In this document: piece after piece, positions 11,701-25,029 of the stretch
Position numbering within the stretch: position 1 is the first letter of the stretch
How the letters are laid out: each line of letters starts with the position of its first letter
Source: Dermatemys mawii
Lineage: Eukaryota > Chordata > Testudines > Dermatemydidae
Length of the DNA: 64,000 bases
Assembly (NCBI GenBank): GCA_007922305.1
Contig: ML677326.1
Coordinates: forward strand, 51,835,637 to 51,899,636
Direction of reading: 5' to 3'
Program-made: the position numbers and the translations under genes
Notes under the pieces: model-generated
Seen by the model: the letters and a program-made list of their open reading frames with translations, nothing else
What the model was told of the DNA's origin: nothing
Databases searched by the model: none

Positions 11701-14700
11701 AAGAAACTTTTAAAAGTGTTTTCCTGGACTGGGGGCAGAGAGCCCAGTGTTGTGAAGGTTTGGGGCTCCAGTAGCTCATAGACAACTTAGCTTATTGAAC
11801 AAAACTTCTTGTAATTGAATAAGGAATATTGACCAGTTCCTGGGATTCTCTCATGTCCGCACACCCTCTCATCTCTCCCAAAAGTACAATCCAATCTTTA
11901 ATTAATACCTGGACGTCACCAGGCATTGGCAACAAAAAATTTGGCTCTCAATTTCATTTTACAAAGAGGCATTTTCTAAGGGTAAAATTCTGCCTTCAGA
12001 TTCAAACTTGGGATCCCATTAACCCTAAAAATCTTTTTCTTTATGTATGTATTTCAGTGTGGGGGGAAAAACAAGGAAAGAAACTGATAATTGAGAAAAC
12101 CCTTCTATTGTACAGACTGCACTCATTCAAAGAACAGGTGTATTAAACATGATCAACTTCTTGTGTTTTTAGGTCTAGTAAATCAAATTCAAGAGCATAG
12201 TTCACATATAAGGGAAAATCTTTTTTTTTCTGAATGACATACTATATGGAATAATCCTTAACTCCTAATAATATATGAAAAGATGGAAGATGAACATTTA
12301 TTTGTATGGTACAATCAAAATTCCAAAGTTATGTTAAAAAGTAATGAAGACAATGGTTAACATTTTCCACTAAGTTTGGAGCTGTTTCCCATACCAGTGG
12401 GTAGAACAAAATTAGACAAAGGAACCTAGAGAAGTTTGAAGATAGATACATAGAGAACACAGAGTTAAGTCATCTTCGCAAATGAATCCAAAGCCATCCA
12501 TACTACATGGCAAAACTTAGAAAGTAGAACTGCCACCAAAAAGACCAAAAGTGACAATAGACATAAAAATAGATACAAGTTTGCAATCAAATATGATGGC
12601 AAGACACGACAGCAGCAACAAAACAAATGAAGCTTTGGGCTACATAGGAAGCAGCATCATGCCATGAGCAGACAGGTTGTGGCTTGTCACCTTTGTGTGG
12701 TTTTCAGGAATCACTTGTAGTGAGGCTTCCATAGATTTTTACTCCTCCTGACAGGAGTCGGATATAAATTAATAAAAAGAAAATATCCCTGACTGGCACT
12801 TCTAATGGATCCATTCTTGGATATCCAGTCCATACTCAGTTTCTTTTTTACATCTATTTGATATAGTCAAATTTGTGTTTGTGTCTGTCTGTCTCTCATA
12901 TACACACTCACTGCACCTTCTTAAATGCAGAATACTGCGTAATTATGTCATCAGACTTCTTTGATAGCCCCCATGCTCACTGCAATTTGAAGATATTGGC
13001 AGTGCTATGGTACAGTTTTTGTCTTGTTTTTCATTAGCCTAATTATAAGGGTCAGGCTCATAATGGAAAATAAAACCGGTGAGACATACACCTTGAACCT
13101 ATCACCATGAAGTTTCCTTATCTAGTCAAAATACTCATTGCATCTTGTGACACAGCAGAATGTGTGTATGTGACACCCAGGTCACTACTGCCTTGAACTT
13201 TATACCCTCATTTTTACTTTTGGAAAAGGAATATGAAGTGGGTGTAAAACACTAACATTTCTGAATCTAAACGCCTACACTCACTTTCCACAGAGAAGAT
13301 GGCTAGATAAGGTGCAACGCAATGGAAGATCAAGCCCCAAAATCCAAATATAGGACCATGTGCTACCCTCAATCTTTGATGTTCATCAATGGATGTTCTG
13401 TAAGATATGCCCCCTCCCAAAGGTCTATTCCTTTATTTTTTCTGAAATGTTTTAAAATATTTAAACTATTTATGCATCATTAAATAAGATCTTTACAATA
13501 AAGTAACAAATGGCTTAAACCCATTAAAATATAAACAGAGGAAGAATTTAAGATTTTAAATTATACTTAAATTGTAATATCTTCATGGCTCTATTATATC
13601 TCTTCTCATTAGCCTGTCAACAGCTCTACATATACACATTAACACAATAGGACTCTGGCCTCTAGGCACTACCAGACTACAAATAATGAACAGAACATTA
13701 ATAACTCATTTTGATGTACCTAGGGTTTGCAAAGTTCTCAAAACAATGAATGATTTTGTACTTCAGTATTAAGTATGTGCTCCAGTATTAAGAATGATTT
13801 AAGATTGAAATATCAATCTAGACTAGCAACAACATTACTTAAATTTTAATTTCCTTATCATTGAGTATATTGTTCTCAGAATGAAAATGTGGGTTCAAAA
13901 TCATGAATTTTACAGTCAACTAAGGACAAATAGAGGAAAAGCTTCATTCTAAGTGTCTGAAGAGCAACACTGTTGCAAAATATACACTCCTCATAAAGAA
14001 TGTTGTAACTGATCCAAATTGTAGAGATTTGAGTGCGTACAATCATGCACCACTTCTAATTGTATTCCTAATGATCCTGTAAATACAGATTAGTATTTAT
14101 GCATTTTCTTTTGACTTTAATTAGGTTAATAAACATATTGTTTCTTTACAATACAATTTCCTTATTGATATGAATGGCACATTTCAAATTAAGACTAGCA
14201 ATGAAATTATTTTGGCAGTTCTCCAGAATTCTTCAAAGGGATTCTTATTTCATATGGAAAGTAATAGGGAAACTTTAAAAATAATATTAAGAGTAAAAAC
14301 ATTTTTAGAAGGGCAAACCTAAGTTCTATACATTTGGAAAATCTAGTACAGACAGTATCTGAGTCTAATAAAATACAGCTCAAGACAGGGACATTCCAAA
14401 AGACAAGCATTTCTAGGCTGGTGATGCAAAATTAACATAATCCTGGCAAAAGGATTAGTTTTCTAAATCTATATTTGTGATTTTGGGGATTAGTTGGTTA
14501 ATAGTGACAGGGACTATTTCAAGAAGTTTGGAAAACTTCAGTTGAAGAAGGTAATGCAAGTTACAACAAACATTTCTGGTAAGTAGAGACACTTTTTGCC
14601 TATATGTTATGGGTTTCAGATGGACATGTGGATTGGGCTGTCTTCCAAAAACACTACTTGATTTCAGTGGGAGCAGGATCAGAACTGCCTTCCTTTTCTA

Positions 14701-15499
14701 ACTTAATGGTTGACGATGCCAAGGTCTGATAGTGCCTTAGCATCTGAGATGTTGGGAGCCTATCACTCCATTGATTTTACAGGCAGATAAAATAATTCAA
14801 CAAATCATAGGAAGTCTGAAAGCCCATGGTGAGATGACTTGACCCAAAGAAAATAAATGGCTTTCTTTCAATATCTCTGTTACTGTACTTTGTTGTTATA
14901 GAGGTTAAACAGAAAGGGAAAGAGCCACCACTCCTATCTGATTCTTTTGCACAAAAATCAAGGTCTTTTCATTCAGTTCTTACACAGGCAAGCTAGAAGT
15001 GAAACAAACAAACACACAAAAAAAGGTTTGGTATGAGCCCCATTCTAAAAATATGTAGAACAATCTACAGGATGATCCAGCTCTGTCCTCTTTTGTACAG
15101 AGGCAATTTCCAATGAATTCTCAATGGAATTATGCTTGGTTGTCTGGTATCAGACCAGACCCAAACATTTTAATATATTTTTGTTCTTCTAAAAATGTAT
15201 TTGTTGAATTCTGGGCAACTATCAACTGCATTTCACTGGCAATCCTAATCTGAAACATGACATTCATGTCAATAAGAAAAATTTATTGTACAAAAAAGGG
15301 CCAATTAACCACAGAATTGTAAAAAGAAATTTTGATATCTCTCAATACCCTAAAGTTAAATAGGAATCAGTACTTTTTTTCTACTGGTTGGCTAATATTA
15401 TTACATATTTATTTTATTTTGTAAATCCAGAGAAATGGGTTAAGAGGATGCCATGTAGCTCCTGTATATTTTAGACACTTTATCCATGCTAACCACAGA
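11701..15499. other. AT-rich stretch without recognised features
   Basis: Only short, chance-length frames occur (for example 11829-12146 plus, 14207-14410 minus). None shows a domain. I see no tRNA-like or terminal-repeat structure. Confidence 0.55.
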
Positions 15500-16330
15500 T
15501 TATATTCTCCTTTTTTCTAAGTTTGCCTCATTCTGGAATTTTTTCAGGTAGTTTTCCTTAGGAAACTCTGGCTCCTCAGGCATCTGAGAACTTCTTAGCT
15601 TTCCTGCTAAATGCTTAGTGTGCTGCGAAATGCCACTGATACCATGGCTGTGCTGTAATATGGGCAGTATAGACATACCAGGCACCATCTGAGTTATAAA
15701 GGACTTTAACACATCTTCTGAAACTACTGACATTACTACCTTTGGAAGTTTATCCAATGGCCTCCTGTCCTCTCTGTTCTTGAGATATTCCAGATATGTT
15801 TGTTCTTACTAATCCATTCCTCTTTTCTTGTTTCTGGGGTGGGAAAAGTGATTCAGGCAGTAAGAAATTTGCTGGACAATTCAGACACTTAATTTTGAAT
15901 TTGTAATCCCTATTATAAGCAACTAGGGGACATTTCTTCTTCCCCACACTTAAAATGCTCTTGATCTCAAAACTCAGCCTTTCCCTTTCCCTAATGCCTG
16001 GACATAATCTATTGCTTCTACTATTCGAGCTCTCTGCAGCTTTTGCAAAAGTAACTCAAAGATGTTACTGATATATCCACACCACATAGCTAGAACAGAT
16101 GACAATGCACTACAATGCCTCCAATACCTCTCCAAAAGGATGGAAAGGGTGGTGGTGGATAAATGCTTCTCTTCATCAAAAACCCCCTCATCTGCCGAGT
16201 CCCTTCATGCAGAACATGGCAGTTTGTATCCTTAGCACTGTGGGCCACCATATGCATATTAGCCAAGTATGCCAATTCCTCCCAATCCACTTTAGTCAGA
16301 TATGACAATTCCTCCTAATCCACAGCCCAG
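15500..16330 (-). pseudogene. Unrecognised decayed protein-coding-like tract
   Basis: The minus strand shows a chain of protein-like segments in shifting frames. From upstream to downstream these are: about 16310-16090 (containing KVDWEELAYLANMHMVAHS), about 16060-15960 (IFELLLQKLQRARIVEAI), 15947-15800 (CPLVAYNRDYKFKIKCLNC), and 15808-15500 (about 100 residues containing EYLKNREDRRPLDKLPKVVM, ending LEKRRI and a stop). The last two frames overlap near 15800-15750, as expected after a single frameshift. The composition (mixed charged and hydrophobic, few low-complexity runs) is unlike other frames in the window. A short tandem repeat encoding a DWEELAYL-like unit lies at about 16255-16325. 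I do not recognise the protein. It could be an old processed pseudogene, an unknown transposon ORF, or coincidence. No introns, poly-A or TSD were identified. Confidence 0.35.
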
Positions 16331-16340
16331 GCCCTGGTCT

Positions 16341-18264
16341 TCAACGGCAACTCTCAGCAATCAGACTTGCATCTATGCCCCTCAGGACAGCTTTTTCTGA
16401 AACAACACATCTTAAAGAGCCCTACACAGGGCATTTCAGAAACAAAGTGTTCTGACTACAGAGCACACAGGGTGGAACAGCTTTCAGAGGAGATTAGATT
16501 AATCCATAGTCTAACCACTTGTAAGGCATGTTGCAAAATTCTCCCATTTTTAGAGACCACCATCCACCTCAGTCATAAGATCCATAATCAGATGAGGAGT
16601 TAGAAGAATGAGGAGAGGGAAGAGAGAGAAAGATCGATAATAAAGATAATATTTGCTTATTTCTGACATTTGCATTGGTTTTCCTTTATTAGGAGATTCC
16701 ACAGAAGTTAGGCTCATCTTGGTAACAAATTTCTTTTCTTTGGTGTTGACTAGAGACGGGACTAGTAAAACACATGTTCATTTTCCTATATTGGGGCTTT
16801 GTAGAAAGACATTGCAAATCTCTCTTGGCTAGGTTTTATACCATAATTTTTTGTGTGTTTTTTGTACTGAACCATAGTATCAGGTTGCATAGATAACTTG
16901 CACATTCATTATTGAAATAAAAATCTTATAGGTGGCACTGCTTAAAGGACCACACTCATTACTGCAGCAATTCTAAGATACTTTACTAGTAAATATATAT
17001 GTAATAGGTTTTTCTCCTTTACATAGCTTTTTTTCTTCTCTCTTGCTCTCTTGTTTTCTGATTTAAGTAAAATTCATCCTTATTAGCCATGTTGAGGAGA
17101 TGATGACAAAGTTTATCCACATCATTGGAGAACATTCAGCTATTATATTCTAAAACATCTAAACAAAGCATTCAGCCTCTGCAAAAACGGTACTTTATTC
17201 TGAATTTTCCTGATTGTTAATTGTGGACACTGCAAAAGTTGTCAGAACAAAGGAACAATCTATTGAAAATGACAACTTCTCTTTAATATGTATAAGTAAA
17301 TGCTTCCCTTGTCTTTATCAGTTCTTTTACCTTACCCAGAAGATTTTCGGTAACCAAAAGAAACTGTCTGCTACTAACCTACCTTCTTCAGTAAAAATCT
17401 AGTCTCAAAAATGCAATTCTGCTTTTGGTGGTTAAGCTCCCTTCTTCTGGTTATATGCACTGGAAATGAAATTAGTTCTATGAAGAGGCCCCCCATAAGT
17501 CTCTAAGCATCACCTAAACCACATGTAAACCATTAGAAGCGCATCCAGTTACCACCTCTGTGGCTGCGGAAGACATCTTTGCATTGGAACTGATGCACAA
17601 ATATCCAACTAGGGTATGCTTTAGCTGTTTTGAAGTAACTTCTGTGAAGAAGTACCACAGCCTCTCCCTCCATGGCTTAATAGGGAGAAGTTTTCCCCCT
17701 ACCCAGTTTTGGCCACTTGCTCTGTGGGCTGATTTTGCCCCTTAATTCCAGCATACAGTGTTCTTCAATTCTTCTGTACTGCTATCTGTACTGCAGTGAA
17801 CTGCACCCAAAGTGCCTATCCAAACTTTGGAAAAAATGATTGATTATGTCTAAACGATTTAGAAACTAAAAATATACAATTAGTATTGTTGTGATCTTCC
17901 AGATTGTCCCAATTGTGTGCTGAAATTATATGATACAACTGATAATAAATAAGCAAAGATTTATTTAGTGGACAGCTTGTAAATATGATCACCCATACCA
18001 TCATCATATAAGGGATAAAATGTGTCAGCTAATTATCTATTCCTCTTACAAGTGAAGTGGTAATCTGTAAATGGAGGAAGAATTGAGTGTAAGAAATAGG
18101 AGCATAAGTACATTGGAACTGAAACTGGTAATAAGTGCAGGAGAAAAGAAAAGATGGTTATACTGTGGAGAGGAAAAGTGAAGGGGAATTTACTGCTTTA
18201 AATTTTTTTTAAAAAAAAGGAAGAAAAATTAAAACAACTCGCTAATATTACTCTTAGATCCTTT
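16341..18264. other. Non-coding stretch
   Basis: I see no gene. A stretch at about 16461-16500 ('gggtggaacagctt.cagaggaga') matches the body of the tRNA-like SINE family seen at 34.8 and 35.3 kb, so a short SINE scrap may be present. Confidence 0.4.
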
Positions 18265-18400
18265 CCCCCATCCTTCATTTGTCTTTGTCCCCTTAGATTG
18301 TAAACTTTCTGGGACAAGGACTGAAACCTGCTGTGTGTTTGGAAAGCATCTAACATATTTTAGTCACTATGACACACCACATAATAAGCAAAATAATAAG
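18265..18400 (+). mobile_element. L2/CR1-type 3' tail fragment
   Basis: The phrase 'ttagattgtaaactttctg' followed by 'gacaaggactgaa' matches the ancient vertebrate L2-type 3' end (gattgtaagctctttggggcag). The tail 'cataataagcaaaataataag' fits the AT-rich end. The copy is short and diverged. Confidence 0.6.
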
Positions 18401-21400
18401 ATATGTTGGCTTTCATTTGCGATATGCTTTCTAGCAGCATTGGGTCAATATATTTATAACTTGTAATTAGGTAGGTCAAAAATATTTCCTAAATATAACT
18501 TTTTTAAAAAAATCTTTAATTAAAATATCTTTGCCTGAACTGCAGGCACAACTATCAACATCAAGTTAAATAGCTCTGTATTTTAACATTTATTAGTAGA
18601 AGGTCAGGATAATAACCCTGCCTGCAATATGAGCATTTTTGGTCCTACCTCTCCCATAAATGTTTGTTCTCTCTTTCTCTCATTTTCAGTCTAAGTTGTT
18701 TATTTGCCCAAGAACACAGCATAGGATGTTGAAAAGGAAGTTAACCAATAGCCCACTTTCTGCTTTCTATGAGACTGGTACAGTGACACATTGCTGGTCA
18801 ATAACAAGGGATATTAATTATGATTCTCTATCATATTCCTCATTAGCCAACCAAATTAAAGAAACGTTACTCAGATTTTCTCAGTTTCTCTCTTTGGGGT
18901 AAATTAGTGTTGTAGAAGGTTAAGAAACCCACACAATACAAGGACCAAATCATTAGAAGTCAACCAGAAATCCTCTAATGGCATCAGTAGGAAAATAAAA
19001 TTGGCCCAACCATAAACATAATCCTCAGTTGCATGCAATGTAATTCTTTTCCTTAAGTCAGTTTAGAGGGGACATATGTAGTCTTACACTCTTTGAATGT
19101 AACAAGATTTACAAAACAAACTCTTATGGTTGTAAACGTTATGTGAGGTTCTGTTTTAGAGATAGACTGAGAAACAGGATAGTGTTAGCTTTCTTTTTCC
19201 TGATATAATGTCATCTGAGAGTTGTTCTTACGGCTTGATAAAACCAATTCATCAAGAGTAAGAACTGACCCAAATTTAAACTGGAAACTAAATACAAATC
19301 AAGAAAAAATTCAAAGAATTTCTACCATTCTGATCAGTGTGGATAACAGAGCTGTCTAGAAATTGGAAATGCTTCCCTGTGAAAAATTTCACATTTTTTA
19401 AAACATCTTTGTCCCAAACCATGGTGAAAATGTCAAAAATGTGAATTTATTTGCAAAAAGGGTTTTTAAAAAATCAGTGTCAGCACAATTAAAACAGAAT
19501 ATTTCAGCTTCCAGTCTTTTCATCTGGAAGGTTCATGTCAATTTCACTTGTGATCTTGACAAAAGCCTTAAAGCCCACCAGCCAGAGAAGCAGAGAGTTG
19601 GGGTGCTCACAGTTGCCAAATTTCACATGATAAATAAGCAACCTGACTTTCACAATGAGCCAAAAATTAAGCTAATCACATTTCAAAACAAGCCCATCCC
19701 AAAGAACCCCAACACTCTATGTGATTAAATCCCCATGGCATGAAGTCTGGGACTGTGGTGGGCATGCAGTGCACTCTTCACTTTCTCCCCCTTGTCCCTG
19801 CTTGCTGGGAGCTGATCAGAAAGAAGTAACAACAATCTACAAGCTATAATAAGCATCAAGCTACAACAAGTAACGAGCCAAAAAATAGTCAACAAGCAAC
19901 TCACAAGCCAATGAAGCCAAAAACAAGACCAATTTCTGCATTTTTTTATGAGTTTGGTATGTCTGGTGCTCATCCTCCCCTCACTTCCCTGCCCCAGATC
20001 TGGCAGCTGGAGAACTCAGTACTCCAGCTCTTTGTATCTTAGAACTAGTGGGAGACGAGGAGAATGAGAATTAGGACATTTAGCCTCAGTTGCTCTCCTG
20101 GAAAACTTGTGAGTTTTACTTGCGGAAAATGAAATTGACAAGAACCTTCCAGGTTAGCAGCCAAGCAGCTGTCGTTTGACTTTCCTGATGGAAAATCAAA
20201 GCATATTCCTACAGAATAGATTTTCTTGTGGAAAATTTCAGTGTTATGCAAAGGCATTTTTCATTAGAAAATTCCTCCCAGTGAACAAGTGTTGACCAGC
20301 TCTAGTAGATAAGTGAAGTCACTTCCCTTTCACTATAAGCATCTCTTGCATTGTCCTAAAACTTACAGCACATGGCCACTGTGAAGCTATATGTCAATCA
20401 GTCTTAGGTACTTCTGTATCCCCCAATTCTGTAGTATCACAAAACCCTCTGATTTTTTATAGATAGGGAACTGAGGCACAGAGCAAACAAATGGATCATC
20501 ATTCTACTCTGCTAGGCCCTAGCTACCACTAATCAGCTATAGAAAAATGTATTTAAATTTAACATGCAATTATTACTTATTAGTCTATATCTGAAAGGTA
20601 ATGCACCAGTATGTCTTGATAACAGAAGATTCCTTAGTTGTAATGATCAGGATTACAGTAAATGTGTCTTCAACTCTTTTCTTTATTAACAGCACACAGA
20701 AAGCTTCTTTCCCCCTTGCCCACACAAGGAACAAATACAAGTCTCATTAAAGTCACCTCTGCATTCTAACTAATCTTCCAAAATTACCAGGCACACACTG
20801 GATAAAATTCACTATACTGGAATCACTGTTAAAATTCCATATGATTCCGTACTGCAGGCAGGCTATTCTACACTTGTGAAATGGCACTGAACATATTAAA
20901 TAAAGCTGAAGGTGCTGAAAAGTGTCCTCTCTTGACCTCTGTGTCTCTTGATGTAAGAGATCAATATATAAAGTATCCACTAATCAGGAATATCATGCAA
21001 GGCAAGGCTGATGATAGGGGTTTATAAAGTCATTGCGATCAAGATGTGTTCCAAATACTGTTTGAGTCATAGTTCAGTGAATTTTGTGACTTTACATATA
21101 AAGTTTATTGGATTAACTGATCAGATGTTGGAAGCAACAAAATTATAGATTAATTATGGCAATATTATACAATAATTTATTTGATAAATATTTTTTCTTT
21201 CCAGTGGTTAGCCAACTCTTTTCCAAGCCTATTTTAGAAGTTTTTGCACTGCACTAGTTCTCTGTGCACACTATAGAAAGCTGTCACTCATCTCCACTTC
21301 AGCTGTTTTGTTCTTCATTTTAATTGGGATACTATTATTCTCTCCCCTAACCCTTTTCCTGCTTCTTGTTCCGTCTTACATATATTGCTTGATTTTTTTA

Positions 21401-21693
21401 TCAGGCATATGTCTTCATCATCATCATCATCTAATTTACAATAAATTAAATGTGGATATACGGACAGGAGACACTAAATAGCAGGTATTATTCTTGAACA
21501 GTAAAACTGCCTTTCATGTCACTTGCAGACAGTCTCTTTGGGGATGTATGACTGCAAATATTGCAAGTAATTAGAACAGAGCTTTGAACACTTTCAGGTA
21601 ACAGGGAAGATTTAAATTAATGCCAACATATCTTTGAGTTCATAGCCTATATCAAAAAGCACATTTTGGAAATATACACACATGCATTTTTTT
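18401..21693. other. Non-coding stretch with a possible MIR-like scrap
   Basis: I see no gene. At 20460-20490 the plus strand reads 'gatagggaactgaggcacag', which resembles the conserved core of MIR-type SINEs (gggaaactgaggcacagag). A (TCA)n microsatellite occupies 21415-21430. Frames such as 19441-19728 (plus) and 19725-19973 (minus) have no recognisable domain. Confidence 0.45.
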
Positions 21694-21699
21694 ATATAT

Positions 21700-22316
21700 T
21701 GTAACAAAGTTCCAAGTCTGTATTTGTGGGTCCTGCGCTTCCTGGCAGATTTAGGGGCCTCAGAAACTCATCCAGGCCCCAGAGTGACCTCCCTTTCTCA
21801 GTAATTAATTAGGGGAGACAGAAAGGGGGGAGCCCGGGCCCGCCCTCTACTCCAGACTCCAGCCCAGGGACCCTAATAGTATCAGCTAAGATGGCTGACC
21901 TTTTACGCACAAAACACAACACAATTCCCTGGGCTACTTCCCAACAGCAGTCTCCATTTCTTCAGACTCCACTTCACCCTTACCTCAGGGCCTCCTTCCT
22001 TCTGGATGATATGTTGTCCAACACTCAGTCTCACCAAAAGCATAACTTCCTTCCACAGCTCCTGACACCCAAAGCCCACCTGACTAACTGGGAGGTTTTT
22101 ATCTGGTTTCAGCCAGTCCCTGATTGGCTTCAGGTGTCCCAATCAGGCTAGCTGTTACTACTTCTTTCTAGAAGCTTCTTAATTGGTCCCAGGTGTCTTG
22201 ATTGGCCTGGAGTAGCCTTTGTTTGGCTATCCAGGGAACAGGGACCTGCACATCCTGAGATTAATATACCTGCCTTCCAGCACTCTCTTATACCCTTCTG
22301 GTCTGACTCCGTCACA
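21700..22316 (-). mobile_element. LTR-like element (617 bp) with 6-bp target duplication
   Basis: The element begins TGTAACAAAGTT and ends GACTCCGTCACA, so it has TG...CA termini that extend into a longer imperfect inverted repeat (TGTRACRRAGTY). ATATAT flanks it on both sides (21694-21699, 22317-22322), although the duplication is AT-rich and could arise by chance. On the minus strand, phrases such as 'gggtccctgggctgga' and 'agagggcgggcccgggctcc' recall an abundant turtle repeat family. TG/CA ends and a 6-bp duplication suggest a solo LTR. The inverted repeat longer than usual for LTRs leaves open a terminal-inverted-repeat DNA element. The two opposite frames of about 80 codons inside it are not genes. 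Confidence 0.55.
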
Positions 22317-22322
22317 ATATAT

Positions 22323-23587
22323 AAATACCTAACTAATATATTTTCTGTGGCAAATGTTATATTTTTTGGCAATTTTGTATGTTTTCTACTGTGATTCCTT
22401 AGAATATGCAGTTTTTGTCCTGTAAGAATGTTTGTGCAATACCATTGTTTTCTATTAGTGGTGAGTCAACCAGCCTCTTCAGGGAGGTTCAGATTGATTT
22501 TGGACTTATTCATTCTAATCAATACAATGAACCTTATGAAGAAAGCTTCCAGCTGGTTCCTTGAAGTAAATAAAAATTCTAAAGGTGTTTAGCAGCCTGT
22601 TAGACACAGAACATGAGACTGAAGCCAAAGTCACAAACCTTACAGAACCTTTTTTTAAATCGTTCTTTGTGGGATGGTCTGATTAATCTCATTGTAGCTT
22701 GGGTATTTTTTATTATTTATTAACTTGGCTCTGCAAAATACTAGGGTATGTGGAAAATGTTTTAAAACTTTTTGAAAATAATCATCTAGGGAGCATACTG
22801 TAGGTAAATCAACTCAACAATAGTCTAATGTATTGGGCTCTGTAGAGATGAATGTGATCTAGGTGTAGAGAGAATGTGTTACTTTTTCACTGCAGAAACT
22901 GTATTTGAAGGAAATGTAATTACTGAATACATAAAGCTCTAGAACAGTACACAACTATAAGAAAAATGTACTTATCCCATGCCATGACAAGCTTACTGGG
23001 GCTTTAAATGAATATATGTATTTATAAAAGTGCCTTTGACAATTCACAAGATCTGATTATGTGGCAGTATGCTCTGACAAAGTATTTGATTACATGGTGC
23101 ATTGAGCTGTGTCTAGTAAATAATAACCTTCCCCATTCATGCTTCTACTTGTTATTGTTAGAAAAGTGGCACAATATTAAGAATTAGTACGTGACATAAA
23201 CACATTAATTCCTAATGCTGTACAGAAAAAGAATTATTAAATGGAATAGTAAAAGAATCCAACATCTCACTTTTGGTTCATAATGAATTTTATGAATGGT
23301 TGCTAAAAATTCCTAGAAAGGAAAATGTTGATGCTTCTTGAATTGAGTGAATGTGGGGAGCTGGAGGTGGAGGAATTGTTCAATATTATTTGAAAAATAT
23401 TTAAAATTTTGTTGAATAAAGTATTCAGTGAATATTATTTGATCGGTTCCAGTCACAAGTGAGAATGAGCTTGATGGTCTAGAGTAAACATTATAAAAAT
23501 GCCTTAGCGATTTGTGGGCCTAAATACTATATTCGAAAGCCTTTTAGGCATTTAAGAGCTTAAGAGCATTAAGGGTAAACAAGATTC
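22323..23587. other. AT-rich stretch, nothing recognised
   Basis: No coding, RNA or repeat signal that I can name. Confidence 0.55.
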
Positions 23588-23825
23588 AGACTATGTCTGC
23601 ATTGCCAAAATGGGGGCGGAGGGAGGAGAGAGAGTCTCAGAGCCCAGGTCAACTAACTTGGGTTTGCTCTATAGGGCTAATAATAGCAGTGTAGACATTC
23701 CTGCTGGGGCGGGGGGCAAGGCTCTGAGAACATTCTTTCTCGCGGAGTCTCAGAGTGCAGGTTCTGAGTTGGAATGTCTACACTGCTATTTTTAGCCCCA
23801 TAGTATGAGCCCTATGAGGATAAGT
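23588..23825. mobile_element. Palindromic MITE ('gtctacactgc' family), partial copy
   Basis: The segment 23676-23703 (gggctaataatagcagtg...) is the reverse complement, with one mismatch, of 23772-23799 (...cactgctatttttagccc), giving a 28-bp stem. The left edge 'ctatgtctgcattgcc' matches the 'tatgtctacactgca' terminus of a turtle MITE family also seen at 62.4 kb. The interior 'ctcagagcccaggtc' / 'gagtctcagagtgcaggt' is likewise repeated in inverted form. The right terminus is eroded. Confidence 0.7.
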
Positions 23826-24633
23826 AAATCACCCTTAGACTCTAAGTTACTTTTGAAAATGGGAAGTGGGAATCTAATTGTCTGGCTATGCCAAAAGAAG
23901 AACAAGAGACATGGGTTTAATCAGGCCACAACTTTATTAGCAGATGTCTGGGACATATAACAAGGCAGAGTGCAGGTAACCCCATATTTATTCCATAATT
24001 ACCCAGGGGGCTTTTACCAGCTACCCCTTTTCCCATCCATGTCCCTCTGGCAAATCCTTTGCAGGGACCTTATCGTACCTGGGGTGGGGGACTTCCACCA
24101 GCTTCCCCTATTTTTCCCTCCCAGTCTCTCCAGAAAATCCTCTGACAGGACCTTGCCATCCACCCTCACTTCATAGGAGGGTTAAGGCGGTCTATAAGAA
24201 TAGGGGGTTGGCTCCCTGCCATACCAATCATAGCAGTCCCCAACTGCCACCGATTTGTTCCTTTAATGAATACCTCCTTTTAAGTCCTTTCCCAAGCCAT
24301 TTATCCAGTCATTGTATACCTTTCCTATGGAGTACCTGCACTGGACATCTGCCACAAGAAGGTGCTAGCATTTAGCTTGGCTACCTCTTCCCCACACTCA
24401 GTCAGGTTCCCAGACACCACCTAATGCCATCTTTTATGTCAGTTAAAAACATTACAGCACTTAAGTCATACAGGTGAATCCCATGCTCCTGAAACAACTC
24501 TGCTGCGTCATATACTATGCCAGAATGTGAAATTAGTGTCCCTACTATGGAATTTGTCCATCTCAAGGAATTTGGCCACCTCCCTGCTCACAAAGCTCTT
24601 TGCCTTGTCCACCCTGGGGGCTCACAGCTCCCC

Positions 24634-24969
24634 ACCAGACCCTGCACTGAAATGTGTCTGACCAAATCATGTTAAATCCTAGAAAAAGTTCAAGGATCAG
24701 CCCTAAGTCTCTCTTGCTCTGAGCATTAGTTCCACCCTTTTAAACATTTCCAGATTGTTTTCCCTAAGATACACTACAATTATATCTGGGGTCCAATGAC
24801 TGGCCCCCACAGCATGTAGCATCAGTATTAGTTGATCCCATAACATGCCCTTCATTGTATGCCAACTGAGTATCATCTCATCCCCAAAGCCCAGCTGTGA
24901 ATCCTCGAGCAACCTGAACAAGTGCCTATGGGACCAAAAGACAATACTATGCCTGCAGATCCATACCAC
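24634..24969 (-). pseudogene. SGNH/GDSL hydrolase-like domain of the YR element
   Basis: The minus-strand frame reads VWICRHSIVFWSHRH near the start and DIIVVYLRENNLE about 50 residues later. In the family these are the xxGHSfvfWaxRr block holding the nucleophile Ser and the PDilVvHlGgNDL block holding the oxyanion Asn. Here the first Gly is Arg, and GGND has become RENN, so the hydrolase would be impaired even before the downstream stops. It lies directly after the recombinase, as in Ngaro-type ORFs. Its role in such elements is not established. SGNH proteins generally hydrolyse ester bonds. Confidence 0.7.
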
Positions 24970-25029
24970 CGTCTACATGGCTGGTCGTCCAAAATCTGTA
25001 ATGAGATTACAACAAATTAATGCTGACTT

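Noticed and set aside
21415..21430. (TCA)n and the other microsatellites as possible CRISPR-like spacing
   Set aside because: They are plain simple repeats with no spacers. The genome is vertebrate, so CRISPR is not expected.
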